Shown piece by piece: positions 24,821 to 31,488 of a stretch of 31,488 nt of DNA (positions are counted from its first letter, which is position 1; each line of letters begins with the position of its first letter). The notes under the pieces are model-generated. The model saw only the letters and a list, made by a program, of their open reading frames with translations, was not told the DNA's origin and ran no database searches. Position numbers and translations under genes: made by a program. The stretch spans positions 1 to 31,488 of the forward strand of contig CAZIVO010000032.1 in assembly GCA_964542765.1 (NCBI GenBank), given 5' to 3'. The stretch comes from CAZIVO01 sp964542765. GTDB taxonomy: Bacteria; Planctomycetota; UBA1135; UBA2386.

Positions 24821-25983
24821 TGATGAGTTGTTCTCTGTTGCGTCCCTTCACTCTCTTTGTCCCGATGGTCCTGACTGTGAGCTGCGGCGGCGGTTCTTCC
24901 GGATCTGGTTCTCATGGAGCATTGCCGGAGCCCGGTGCCGTGGCGAGCATGAGCGCAAGGCATGAGCCGACGATCCTGGTCAAGGCTGGCGAGAAGATTC
25001 AGGATGCCGTGGACCGGGCGGTGGAAGGTGATGTCATAGGTATCGAGCCAGGGATCTATCGCGAAACGGTTCTGGTCGAGACTTCGAACATCACTCTCAT
25101 GGGGATGGTGCAAGATGGCCGCCGGCCGGTTCTGGATGGTACGCGGATTGAGCGTGGCGAAGCTGGAAAGATCGAGTTGCGGCCCGACGCCGTGCAGGTG
25201 CGCAGTTGCGACAACATCGTTGTAGAGGGGTTGCGCATGGTCCATTACCAGGGCAATGGCGTGGTAGTCAACGATTGCAATGGTGTGGTCTTGCGCGATC
25301 TGGTGGCAGATAAGGTCGGTCTCTACGGTCTCTATCCGGTTGGTTGCAGAAACATCTTGATCGAGGGCTGTGTGGTCTCTCGTTGCAGTGATGCGGGGAT
25401 CTACGTTGGCCAGTCAGACGGAGCCGTGGTCCGGAACAATGAGTGCTTTGCCAATGTTGCTGGCCTGGAGATCGAAAATTCGAGCCATGCGGTTGTCGTT
25501 AATAATTCCTGCCACCACAACACCGCCGGTATCCTGGTGTTCGTCTTGCCTAACCTGCAGGTGAAGAAGGGTGAAGACACGGTGGTTCGCGGCAACCGGG
25601 TATGGGCGAACAACCTTCCCAACTGGGGCGCGAAGGGCAGCGTGGTCGGTCAGGTGCCGCATGGCAGCGGCGTGATCATCATCGCGGCGGACCGGACGCA
25701 CGTCATCGGCAACGAGATCTGGGACAACGACTCGTTCGGCATTGCGACGATGTCGCTTGGCGACATGAACTTGCCGGGTGAACTCGATGTCGAGCCTCAT
25801 TCGGATGGCAGCAGGATCGAAAACAATCTTTATGCCGGCAATGGAACCCGTCCCCACGAGCGTCTGGGAGTTCAGAAGATCCCAGCCGGTCTCGACTTGA
25901 TCTGGAATGGTCAGGGCCAAGGCAATTGCTGGTTGGAGCCGTCGGCAAAGAGCTTTCCCCCGGAGCTTCCTCGATGCAAGTGA
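24820..25983 (+). CDS. Parallel beta-helix lipoprotein (TIGR03805/NosD-like)
   Basis: This 387-residue lipoprotein has a signal peptide with lipobox LTVSC (C22), then a Gly/Ser linker. The rest is a right-handed parallel beta-helix: repeated short strands separated by Asn and Gly turns, such as NIVVEGLRMVHYQGNGVVVNDC, NILIEGCVVSRCSDAGIYVG, AVVRNNECFANVAGLEIENS and HVIGNEIWDNDSFGIATMS. It resembles family TIGR03805, which is reported to occur beside a partner with a putative heme motif, and it also has NosD-like (copper-associated) repeats. ATG 24820 overlaps the preceding stop as TGATG; ATG 24823 is an alternative. The function is unknown; binding or editing of a surface polysaccharide, or handling of copper, are both possible. 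The next gene overlaps this one by 10 bases. Confidence 0.82.
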   Translation: MMSCSLLRPFTLFVPMVLTVSCGGGSSGSGSHGALPEPGAVASMSARHEPTILVKAGEKIQDAVDRAVEGDVIGIEPGIYRETVLVETSNITLMGMVQDGRRPVLDGTRIERGEAGKIELRPDAVQVRSCDNIVVEGLRMVHYQGNGVVVNDCNGVVLRDLVADKVGLYGLYPVGCRNILIEGCVVSRCSDAGIYVGQSDGAVVRNNECFANVAGLEIENSSHAVVVNNSCHHNTAGILVFVLPNLQVKKGEDTVVRGNRVWANNLPNWGAKGSVVGQVPHGSGVIIIAADRTHVIGNEIWDNDSFGIATMSLGDMNLPGELDVEPHSDGSRIENNLYAGNGTRPHERLGVQKIPAGLDLIWNGQGQGNCWLEPSAKSFPPELPRCK

Positions 25984-26711
25984 CGGGCATGCTCTGGCCC
26001 ACGCTGGTGATAGGGGTTCTTCTCGCTGGCTGTTCGGGCGGTGAGGTTGTGACGGTTGAGGACTGGCCCGAGGGTCCGCCCGGAAACTCTGCTTACGGCG
26101 TGGTTGCTTACGACGGTCAGGTGCCGGCGAAGTTTCTGAAGAAGCGTCGGGCAGCGGTCATGGCACAGATGAATCCACCTCGTGTCATTGCGACTGCGGA
26201 TGGTCGGATTGCTGATGCTGTGATCACGCTCGAGTCTGTTGCTGCGTCTGCGGCGCTCGCGGCGAAGCCTCCCGTGACGGTGGATGTCGATCAGGAGGGT
26301 TCGATCTACGCTCCCCACGTTGCAGTGGTTCCTGTCGGCAGCTCGGTTCGTTTCTTGAACTCCGATCGTATCCTGCACAATGTGCATCTTCGGCACGATG
26401 CTCACACTGTCGACCAGCGTGATATGCCGGCTGGCGAAAAGTGGACGCTTGCGGCAGGAGATAAGGCCAGGGCGATTTCGATTGGCTGTAACTTCCACCC
26501 CTGGATGTCGGGACACATCAAGGTTGTGGACACGCCCTACTTCGGCAAGTCTGACGAGCGGGGCCGTTTCGTTATCGGTGATGTTCCCGATGGCCGCTAC
26601 CGAGTGTTGATCTGGCACGAGGAATTGGTTGCTGCTTCTGATGCGCCGCTCGAGCTCGAGATCAAAGACGGCCAAGCCGGCCCGATTCGCTTGCTGCTTT
26701 CATCGCGCTGA
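25974..26711 (+). CDS. Type 1 copper (cupredoxin-like) lipoprotein
   Basis: This 245-residue lipoprotein has lipobox LLAGC (C20). A cupredoxin-like domain spans roughly residues 95-195: HNVH at H135 and H138, and IGCNFHPWMSGHIKV with C172, H175 and M178, a His-Cys-His-Met set expected for a type 1 copper site. Residues about 195-245 (YFGKSDERGRFVIGDVPDGRYRVLIWHEE) are a carboxypeptidase regulatory-like beta domain, which commonly follows this CxxHPWM cupredoxin type. It would shuttle electrons at the outer face of a membrane. The start at 25974 has GGAG at 25962-25965, 8 bases away, and overlaps the preceding gene by 10 bases; ATG 25989 is an alternative without a Shine-Dalgarno. It is the third gene of the peroxidase operon and a plausible electron partner of the diheme enzyme. 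Confidence 0.85.
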   Translation: MQVTGMLWPTLVIGVLLAGCSGGEVVTVEDWPEGPPGNSAYGVVAYDGQVPAKFLKKRRAAVMAQMNPPRVIATADGRIADAVITLESVAASAALAAKPPVTVDVDQEGSIYAPHVAVVPVGSSVRFLNSDRILHNVHLRHDAHTVDQRDMPAGEKWTLAAGDKARAISIGCNFHPWMSGHIKVVDTPYFGKSDERGRFVIGDVPDGRYRVLIWHEELVAASDAPLELEIKDGQAGPIRLLLSSR

Positions 26712-26759
26712 CAAAAGGCTACACATCATCATCCGTCGAGTGTTGGCGAGGTTTGTCAT

Positions 26760-27494
26760 ATGAAGCTCCGGGTCATCAGCTACAACGTCCACAAGTGCAT
26801 CGGCGGGGTTGATCGCCGTTATCAGCCATCGCGTGTGATAGAGACGATTGCTGGACACGCTCCCGACCTTGCCTTGCTGCAAGAGGTTGCGAACACGGCT
26901 GGCCGCTCCCGGTGGGACCGGCAGATCGATCTTCTTGGCGATGAATTGGGTTTTCGGAACCGAGTGTGGTTTCCCAATCACCGTTTTCGTCGAGGCGGCG
27001 AATATGGCAATGCGATCCTGTCACGATGGCCGATCGTGGAGACTCAGAATATCGACTTGAGTATTTCCGGGCGCAAGAAACGTAGCGTTCTGCACGCGCG
27101 AATTCGCATCCATGATGATGATGCGAGCACGCGGACATTGCATGCTTTCTGTCTGCATCTGGGGCTATCTGGTTCCGAGAGAGATACCCAGATGGCCCGC
27201 TTTCTCGACAGTCATCCCTTTGCGCGTTTGCATCATGAGACACCGATCATTGTCGCCGGGGATTTCAACGATGTCTGGGGGACGCTCGGCAGGAAACATC
27301 TCACGCCAGCTGGATTTCGAGGTGCGTTGCGTCCGCGAAAGACATTCCCTGCCTGCGCTCCCTTGCGCGCGCTCGATGCAATCTACGTGCGCGGTGCTAT
27401 CGATATGACCCAGATCTCTCGCTCGCGCCTCAAGGTGGCGACACGAGCATCCGATCATTTACCCCTGATCGCGGATCTCTCGCTGCGCGGGTAG
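26760..27494 (+). CDS. Endonuclease/exonuclease/phosphatase-family protein
   Basis: This 244-residue protein shows the full EEP active-site series: the Asn in VISYNVHKC near the N-terminus, the metal-binding Glu in LALLQEVA at about residue 42, NAILSRWPI, HLG, GDFND at about 167, and the catalytic SDHLPL near the C-terminus. The family includes DNases, phosphodiesterases and lipid phosphatases; this short form without a signal peptide resembles cytoplasmic EEP proteins often placed near cardiolipin synthases, but no such neighbour is visible here. GAGG lies at about 26749-26752, 8 bases from the ATG. It starts 48 bases after the copper protein and may be read with that operon. A 12-bp hairpin follows its stop. 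Confidence 0.88.
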   Translation: MKLRVISYNVHKCIGGVDRRYQPSRVIETIAGHAPDLALLQEVANTAGRSRWDRQIDLLGDELGFRNRVWFPNHRFRRGGEYGNAILSRWPIVETQNIDLSISGRKKRSVLHARIRIHDDDASTRTLHAFCLHLGLSGSERDTQMARFLDSHPFARLHHETPIIVAGDFNDVWGTLGRKHLTPAGFRGALRPRKTFPACAPLRALDAIYVRGAIDMTQISRSRLKVATRASDHLPLIADLSLRG

Positions 27495-27574
27495 TCCAGC
27501 CGGACTTGACCGCGTTTCCTTCGATGACCGCATCTGAAGGAACTCGATCACAATGCGAGTGCTCATGAACATAC

Positions 27575-27612
27575 AACCAGCCCGCGGCACGGTGTCGTGA
27601 CGCGGGCTGGTT
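27575..27612. terminator. Long hairpin between convergent genes
   Basis: AACCAGCCCGCG (27575-27586) and CGCGGGCTGGTT (27601-27612) are perfect reverse complements. The 14-base loop itself can pair CACG with CGTG. It lies 80 bases after the EEP stop and 45 bases after the stop of the convergent minus-strand gene. It is probably a bidirectional terminator; there is no long T-tract. Confidence 0.65.
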
Positions 27613-27657
27613 GCTGGTCTTGCCGGGTGCAGAGGTGCTCCCGGAGACGATGCTGGA

Positions 27658-28908
27658 TCAGTCGTCGATGGTCCGGCAGTTGACCTTCAGCGAGAAAGAT
27701 CCCTCGGTTGTGGAGGTGGTCTCGAACTCGCCCCGGTCGCCCAGGTCACGGACTGTACGGCTCCAACTCGCGACGGTACCGTTGAGGTTGAGGCTGTGGA
27801 GCGTGTGGGAACTGCAGTTGATGACGAGAGTTCCCTTGAAGGCGACATCCGCCGTGGCCTTGTTGTTGTCCTGTTGATTGTCATCACCAGCACCACCGCG
27901 ACCCCCGCGGCTCCAGCCGCCAAATCCACGGCTCATGCCCAGGTCGGTGGGGCTACCCTTGCCGTCTATCTTGGCGGTGACTTCGATGGTTGCGATCTGC
28001 TGCCCATCGCGATTATCAAGGGAAACGAGTCGTCCGGTGGCCTTGCAGCCGAGCTTGTCGTTGAGGAGAAGCTTCAGCGCAGCATCTTCGACGGTGCGCG
28101 CACGGCGGGAAAAGCGACTGCTGAAGCTACCGCGTCCACCGCGTTCGCTACCGCCGAAGCCGCCGCGCTCGCCACCGCGCTCGCCACCGCGTTCGCCACC
28201 GCGTTCGCCACCGCGTTCGCCACCGCGTTCGCCACCGCGCTCGCCGCCGCGTTCGCCACGCTCGCCGCCACGACTGCGCAAGCCGCCGCGTTCGCCTTCG
28301 GCACCACTATCGCGCTCTTCCCTTGCGGGAGAAATGGGGTGCACGAGAGACTTCAGGGCCGTGCGCAGGGTCTTGCTGATATCGAATTCGTCCTTCACAG
28401 CAACGGGTTCGCGAGGCGTCAAGCCACTGAGGTTGATCTGCACAGGGACGCCATCGCTGAGATTCTGTGGTAGGGGCTCGCCGTCCTCCGCTCCATCGAG
28501 GAGGACCGTGCCGCCGTCGTCTTCGCGGACGAAGACTCTCTTGCCGACAAGGCCGCTGGTGGTTTCATCGATCTGGTCTTCGCCATCGCGGCCGGGCCGG
28601 ACGACGGACGCTTCTGCCTTGAGGTAGTTACGCCAGTTTGCGTTGGCCGGACCCTGCTCGAAGACGATCGTTTGTTTGGTGGTGGTGGGGCTGTTGCTGC
28701 CGCCGAAGCCGCCTCGGCTACCAAAACCGCCGAAATCAGGCTCTTCGCCGTCGATCAGCATCTCTCGAGAAGTGGTGATCTTCGACTTGGATTCGATAGA
28801 GAACTCGACGGGCTGCTTCTTGACAGCTTCGATTCGAAGCTGCGCCTCTTGGGCGGTTGCACCCGCGACGAGAAGAACAGTAATCAGGCTGGGGAAAGTG
28901 ACGTTCAT
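27658..28908 (-). CDS. Secreted protein with central GGER tandem repeat
   Basis: This 416-residue exported protein has a signal peptide (about residues 1-20, ITVLLVAGATAQEA). The flanks are ordered-looking and beta-rich: TKQTIVFEQGPANANWRNYL, EDGEPLPQNLSDGVPVQINL, and a C-terminal part with ATIEVTAKIDGKG and VAFKGTLVINCSSHTLHSLNL. The centre, about 195-270, is a run of GGER units (encoded at 28165-28260) followed by a Ser/Arg/Gly-rich stretch. Other Gly-rich patches occur (GGFGSRGGFGG near residue 60, GGWSRGGRGGAGDDN near 335). No catalytic motif or named domain was recognised. GGAG sits 8 bases before ATG 28908. The repeat is likely disordered and strongly charged, and could bind nucleic acid or acidic glycan, which is only a guess. 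Confidence 0.75.
   Translation of the reverse strand: MNVTFPSLITVLLVAGATAQEAQLRIEAVKKQPVEFSIESKSKITTSREMLIDGEEPDFGGFGSRGGFGGSNSPTTTKQTIVFEQGPANANWRNYLKAEASVVRPGRDGEDQIDETTSGLVGKRVFVREDDGGTVLLDGAEDGEPLPQNLSDGVPVQINLSGLTPREPVAVKDEFDISKTLRTALKSLVHPISPAREERDSGAEGERGGLRSRGGERGERGGERGGERGGERGGERGGERGGERGGERGGFGGSERGGRGSFSSRFSRRARTVEDAALKLLLNDKLGCKATGRLVSLDNRDGQQIATIEVTAKIDGKGSPTDLGMSRGFGGWSRGGRGGAGDDNQQDNNKATADVAFKGTLVINCSSHTLHSLNLNGTVASWSRTVRDLGDRGEFETTSTTEGSFSLKVNCRTIDD
28165..28260 (-). repeat. Eight tandem 12-base units encoding GGER
   Basis: On the plus strand the unit reads GCG(C/T)TCGCCACC, repeated eight times without a break; the seventh unit has an A-to-G change and the last ends in ACG. 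On the coding (minus) strand each unit encodes Gly-Gly-Glu-Arg. Variation is mostly at one synonymous position, so expansion has been fairly recent or is under selection. Degenerate GGER-like codons extend on both sides. Confidence 0.9.
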
Positions 28909-29085
28909 GGTTTGATCTCCGGTAAGGCACGCCCCAGGGCTATAGAGGGAAGGGATGGGGGCACTCAGGACTACGCAAGGTCACCGAATGTGCCCACCGG
29001 AGAAAGGACTTTGGATGTAACAACATCACGAAACCCAAGCATTTCCCCCTAAACCCGAGTTTCAGCGGGACAGCGCCCTCGGGAG

Positions 29086-29106
29086 GGGTTTGCACTCCGC
29101 AAACTC
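29086..29106 (-). terminator. Hairpin downstream of the CBS-domain gene
   Basis: GTTTGC (29088-29093) pairs with GCAAAC (29099-29104) around a 5-base loop, extendable by two pairs including one G-U. It starts 9 bases after the stop of the minus-strand CBS gene. No T-tract. The rest of the region 28909-29114 shows no further gene. Confidence 0.35.
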
Positions 29107-29114
29107 GAAACCCA

Positions 29115-29585
29115 TCAGATTGGTGGCTCGGCTTCGATGGCGCTCAAATAGAGGATGGCAGCTTCGCGATCGGGAGAGCCTTCAAAGATGGTCATCGCGG
29201 CCCTGAGGAGATCCCGGCGACTGACCTGGCCGACCAGACACCCGTCACGCAGCACGGGGAGCCGCCGGACCGGATTGGTCAGAAAGAGGTGCGCCATGGT
29301 CAGGAGGTGAGTGTCCTCGGTGATGGTGATCAGGTTTTCGGTGGTCATCACGTCACGAATACACAGAGGCGGAATGTTCTCTTCCACCGCATGGAGGAGA
29401 GCCTGGATGCAGTCCTTCTCGGTGAGCATTCCGATCAAGTTCTTTTCCTCGTCCACGATAGGGACACCGGAAAATCTGTGTTTGAGCAGAAGCTGTACGG
29501 CATCGAGGACGCGCTGGTCAGGACTCATGGTCTTGATTCCGGCGACCATTACTTCGCGAGCGGTGAGTCCAACGGATGATGTCAT
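29115..29585 (-). CDS. CBS-pair domain protein
   Basis: This 156-residue cytoplasmic protein consists almost only of two CBS domains. The first (about residues 9-62) has REVMVAGIKTMSPDQRVLDA and HRFSGVPIVDEEKNLIGMLT. The second (about 77-132) has IRDVMTTENLITITEDT and NPVRRLPVLRDGCLVGQVS. CBS pairs bind adenine nucleotides (AMP, ATP, SAM) and act as regulatory or sensing units. The frame opens at 29618, but ATG 29585 has an AGGGAGA Shine-Dalgarno about 7 bases away and removes a non-CBS leader. The partner is unknown, since no obvious enzyme or channel is adjacent. A 6-bp hairpin overlaps the Shine-Dalgarno. Confidence 0.88.
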   Translation of the reverse strand: MTSSVGLTAREVMVAGIKTMSPDQRVLDAVQLLLKHRFSGVPIVDEEKNLIGMLTEKDCIQALLHAVEENIPPLCIRDVMTTENLITITEDTHLLTMAHLFLTNPVRRLPVLRDGCLVGQVSRRDLLRAAMTIFEGSPDREAAILYLSAIEAEPPI

Positions 29586-29595
29586 GAAGTTTCTC

Positions 29596-29613
29596 CCTGC
29601 CTGGCGGGGCAGG
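29596..29613 (-). promoter_or_regulatory. Hairpin overlapping the CBS-gene ribosome-binding site
   Basis: CCTGCC (29596-29601) and GGCAGG (29608-29613) form a 6-bp stem with a 6-base loop in the 5' leader of the CBS-domain gene. One arm runs into the Shine-Dalgarno (minus strand of 29592-29598). It might limit translation, but stem length is modest. The rest of 29586-29808 holds nothing clear. Confidence 0.25.
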
Positions 29614-29808
29614 CCCACCCTTCATTAACTCCTATCTTCGTCCGTTTGGCCCACCCCTCTGGCCGCCGAGAGAGAAATCTTTGGAGTCAGCTGACACCGC
29701 CTGAGCGATGGGTGACGACCGGCCCCCCATGGTGCGGGGATTCCAGCCAATTAGATCTCGTTGCGCGCGGTCCCGAAGGGAGACGTGGACAAGGTTGGTG
29801 CGCGGGGG

Positions 29809-30426
29809 TCAGTCGGCGAGTTTCGTTGTGGCGGCAAGGGCACGCCGTTTCTGCTTGCCGATCAACCGGAGGTTGCGGGCATAGATGACGATGCCGGTGG
29901 ATTGCCCCATGACGCCAATGATGTCCTGGCGCCAGACGAAGTAAGCGAAGAGCGTCAGGCCGCCGAAGAACGAGAGCCACCAGAAGGAGATGGGGATGAT
30001 GGACTCCCCTTGGCGTTCGGAGATGAGCCACTGCACCAGCATGCGGCCGAAGAAGGCGCACTGCCCGGCGAGACCGATGGCGATCCACAAGAGGCTTCCC
30101 CAGCTGGTGATATTGAGCAGCTTGAAGAGGGGATTCTGTGAGTTCGCGGTGACATCTTCAAAGCGCTGCTGGCCGAAGGTGTTGATGAATTCGCTTGCTC
30201 CGACGACGTCCGATGCCGACCCGTCCCGGTAGAGGAAACGAAAGGATTTCGCACCATCCGGTTGGCTTAGAACTTCGAGGCGGCAACGTTCATTGCCGAT
30301 CTGTGCGGGCAGGGTATGGGCGCCGTTTCGCAGTGGAGCCAGACCTCGGTCGGCGTTCGAACCCCAGACCAGCCAGACCCCGAGGAAGAACAGGGCTGCC
30401 ATGGCGAGGAAGGGTCCCCACTTCAT
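29809..30426 (-). CDS. LAB_N (lipid A biosynthesis N-terminal) domain membrane protein
   Basis: This 205-residue membrane protein has a TM anchor at about residues 4-22, a soluble segment of about 80 residues (GNERCRLEVLSQPDGAKSFRF...), and then the LAB_N domain at about 105-195. The LAB_N domain contains GQCAFFGRMLVQWLISERQG, SIIPISFWWLSFFGG, FAYFVWRQDIIGVMGQSTG and IYARNLRL. LAB_N proteins have several short TM helices and usually sit beside dolichyl-phosphate-mannose-type GT2 enzymes or lipid A genes, taking part in lipid-linked sugar modification; no such gene is in view here. The exact biochemical role is unknown. ATG 30426 starts the anchor. The upstream gene is the M43 protease, 219 bases away. 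Confidence 0.83.
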   Translation of the reverse strand: MKWGPFLAMAALFFLGVWLVWGSNADRGLAPLRNGAHTLPAQIGNERCRLEVLSQPDGAKSFRFLYRDGSASDVVGASEFINTFGQQRFEDVTANSQNPLFKLLNITSWGSLLWIAIGLAGQCAFFGRMLVQWLISERQGESIIPISFWWLSFFGGLTLFAYFVWRQDIIGVMGQSTGIVIYARNLRLIGKQKRRALAATTKLAD

Positions 30427-30645
30427 GCCTTGGCCTCGGCGCTGGTGAGCCTGATCGTCGACCGTATCGGTACCGGACAGGTGTTCCGGATGAAGTTCTG
30501 CATACCCTGAATGCTTCGCGGAGAGGCGAAGCCGGGGCTCATGATACGGAGCCGGGCGCCCGTGTCGTGTGTGCTCCCGGGCAGGATCAGCAGGAAAACA
30601 TCTCTCGACCTTGCACCAGCAGGCATCCGGATCAGGTGAGGTCCG
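30427..30645. other. 219-base spacer with two hairpins
   Basis: Between the LAB_N gene and the M43 gene lie GCTTCGC/GCGAAGC (30513-30532, 6-base loop) and a smaller GGCTC/GAGCC pair just beyond. They may end transcription of the M43 gene. A 67-residue minus frame (30423-30626) meets the LAB_N start by an ATGA overlap, but its sequence is Arg/Ser/Pro-rich and does not look coding. Confidence 0.3.
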
Positions 30646-31488
30646 TCAGTTCAGGCCGAAGATCAGATCCTGAGAGTTGCTCAGGGAGAAGAGTGCCTTG
30701 CCGCCGAAGTGAGCAGCCTGGGTGTAGAGCTTGAATCCGGATAGCGCGGCCAGGTTGGGTAAAGGGAAGGAGAAGCGGGCTATCGGTCCGGGCAGGGAAG
30801 GCAGGGGGAGGATGTTGCCCGGCGGTGCCGTGAGATCGAGAAGCAACATGTAGCCAAGGATGGTGGGAGTCTTTGCTGGTGCGGTGTAGCCGAAGATGGC
30901 AGCCCGTTGATACCCGGTGGGTTGCAGATTGATCGAAGCGGTGAACTGGCTGCCGAGGATGGGTCGCGTTGCCGTGTAGGACTTGATGTTGTTACCGGCA
31001 TTACGCAGGTTGACACTCGCCAGTTCATATCGAGTCGCCAGCTTCGGTCGCCAGTGCTCGATCGTGCACCGCATGCGCCGCACCTGCTCGCTCGTGAACC
31101 ACCACATGCAGGTGTCATCACTGTATTCCATGTAGTTGTGGATTGGATCGGGCGTGTTGCAACTCCGGGCCTGGGTGTCGCAGCCGTAATGCGGTTTCTG
31201 GTCAGGATTGGTGTCGCAAATCAGATCGCCAGTGGTGTAGCAGGCGCTGGCGGAACCACACTTGTTGTCGAAGGGATGCAGGAGTCCGAGGTAGTGACCT
31301 ACCTCGTGAGTTGTTGTTCTGCCCTTGTTGTAGGGAGCGTTGGGAGCATTGCGTCCGAAGGTGTTCCACAAGATGACCACGCGGTCTTTTTTGTTGCCGA
31401 CGAGAGTTCCAGATTGCGGAATCTCGGGGACATAGCCCAGGGCATTGCCTCCATTGTTGGTGTAGATGTTCAGATAGCGGTTGGTATC
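30646..31488 (-). CDS. Secreted M43 (pappalysin/cytophagalysin-like) metalloprotease, 5' part missing
   Basis: The frame is open to the right edge (first whole codon at 31488-31486), so the start and signal peptide lie outside; 280 residues are present. TTHEVGHYLGLLHPF carries the zinc motif HExxHxxGxxH of metzincins. It is followed by the Cys-rich loop (CGSASACYTTGDLICDTNPD), CDTQARSC, and the Met-turn region HNYMEYSDDTCMWWFTSEQ with the M43 pattern of Met then Ser/Asp. This is the pappalysin family of secreted Zn endopeptidases. Residues after about 170 form a beta-rich module with LGYMLLLDLTAPPG, FSFPLPNLAALSGFKLYTQA and a final LIFGLN, similar to the C-termini of the chitinase and CBM-like proteins. 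It could be processed or surface-anchored through that module. Hairpins lie downstream. Confidence 0.86.
   Translation of the reverse strand, partial: DTNRYLNIYTNNGGNALGYVPEIPQSGTLVGNKKDRVVILWNTFGRNAPNAPYNKGRTTTHEVGHYLGLLHPFDNKCGSASACYTTGDLICDTNPDQKPHYGCDTQARSCNTPDPIHNYMEYSDDTCMWWFTSEQVRRMRCTIEHWRPKLATRYELASVNLRNAGNNIKSYTATRPILGSQFTASINLQPTGYQRAAIFGYTAPAKTPTILGYMLLLDLTAPPGNILPLPSLPGPIARFSFPLPNLAALSGFKLYTQAAHFGGKALFSLSNSQDLIFGLN

Noticed and set aside
28165..28260. Possible CRISPR array because of short regular repeats
   Set aside because: Units are 12 bases, directly adjacent without spacers, and keep a reading frame; this is a coding tandem repeat.
27796..28627. Long plus-strand open frames (225 and 249 residues) rich in Ala/Thr or Pro/Ser/Arg
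   Set aside because: They are antisense shadows of the GGER repeat gene: the 12-base repeat has no stop in any frame. The minus-strand frame has the signal peptide and Shine-Dalgarno.
30423..30626. 67-residue minus-strand frame that meets the LAB_N start with an ATGA overlap
   Set aside because: The overlap looks like coupling, but the sequence is Arg/Ser/Pro-rich with hairpins inside it and no Shine-Dalgarno, so it is more likely the intergenic leader.

Overview
This is a GC-rich bacterial window with the content of a planctomycete (phylum Planctomycetota). The main evidence is a PSCyt1/DUF1549/DUF1553 cytochrome protein coupled to a DUF1501 protein, two formylglycine-type sulfatases, a secreted alpha-toroid protein, and many exported enzymes of unusual architecture. 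A run of 10 Ns (19393-19402) marks a scaffold join, which suggests a draft or metagenome-derived assembly. No rRNA, tRNA, CRISPR array, insertion sequence or prophage was recognised.

Layout. The left edge holds the 5' part of a probable rsmJ (minus). It is followed by an XRE-type regulator, a stand-alone catalytic biotin ligase (birA), a KpsS/KpsC-like capsule glycosyltransferase (minus) and an acyl-CoA dehydrogenase. From 5.1 to 15.1 kb lies a block of secreted enzymes: a PhoD-like phosphatase with an N-terminal extension, an arylsulfatase in an operon with an alpha-toroid protein, a GH18 chitinase, and a second sulfatase with C-terminal HEAT-like repeats. From 15.5 to 22.7 kb come a GT39/PMT-like membrane glycosyltransferase and the DUF1549/DUF1553-DUF1501 pair. 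The cytochrome gene of that pair carries a tandemly duplicated LamG-like insert, and the N gap falls in the second copy.

From 22.7 kb to the end lie a secreted two-domain protein (minus), then a translationally coupled trio: a MauG-like diheme peroxidase, a parallel beta-helix lipoprotein and a type 1 copper lipoprotein. An endonuclease/exonuclease/phosphatase-fold protein follows. The last part, all on the minus strand, holds a secreted protein with a GGER tandem repeat, a CBS-pair protein, a LAB_N-domain membrane protein and a 5'-truncated M43 metalloprotease.

How it fits together. The sulfatases, chitinase, phosphatase and DUF1501 protein suggest a cell specialised in exported breakdown of sulfated or aminosugar polymers and phosphate esters. 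The heme and copper proteins (23.8-26.7 kb) form the best candidate for an uncharacterised system: three exported redox or surface proteins read as one unit. Three unrelated secreted proteins here (chitinase, CBM-like protein, M43 protease) share a similar C-terminal module of roughly 100 residues. All convergent gene ends examined carry a strong hairpin at or across the stop codons. All functions are inferred from reading motifs; no database search was run.
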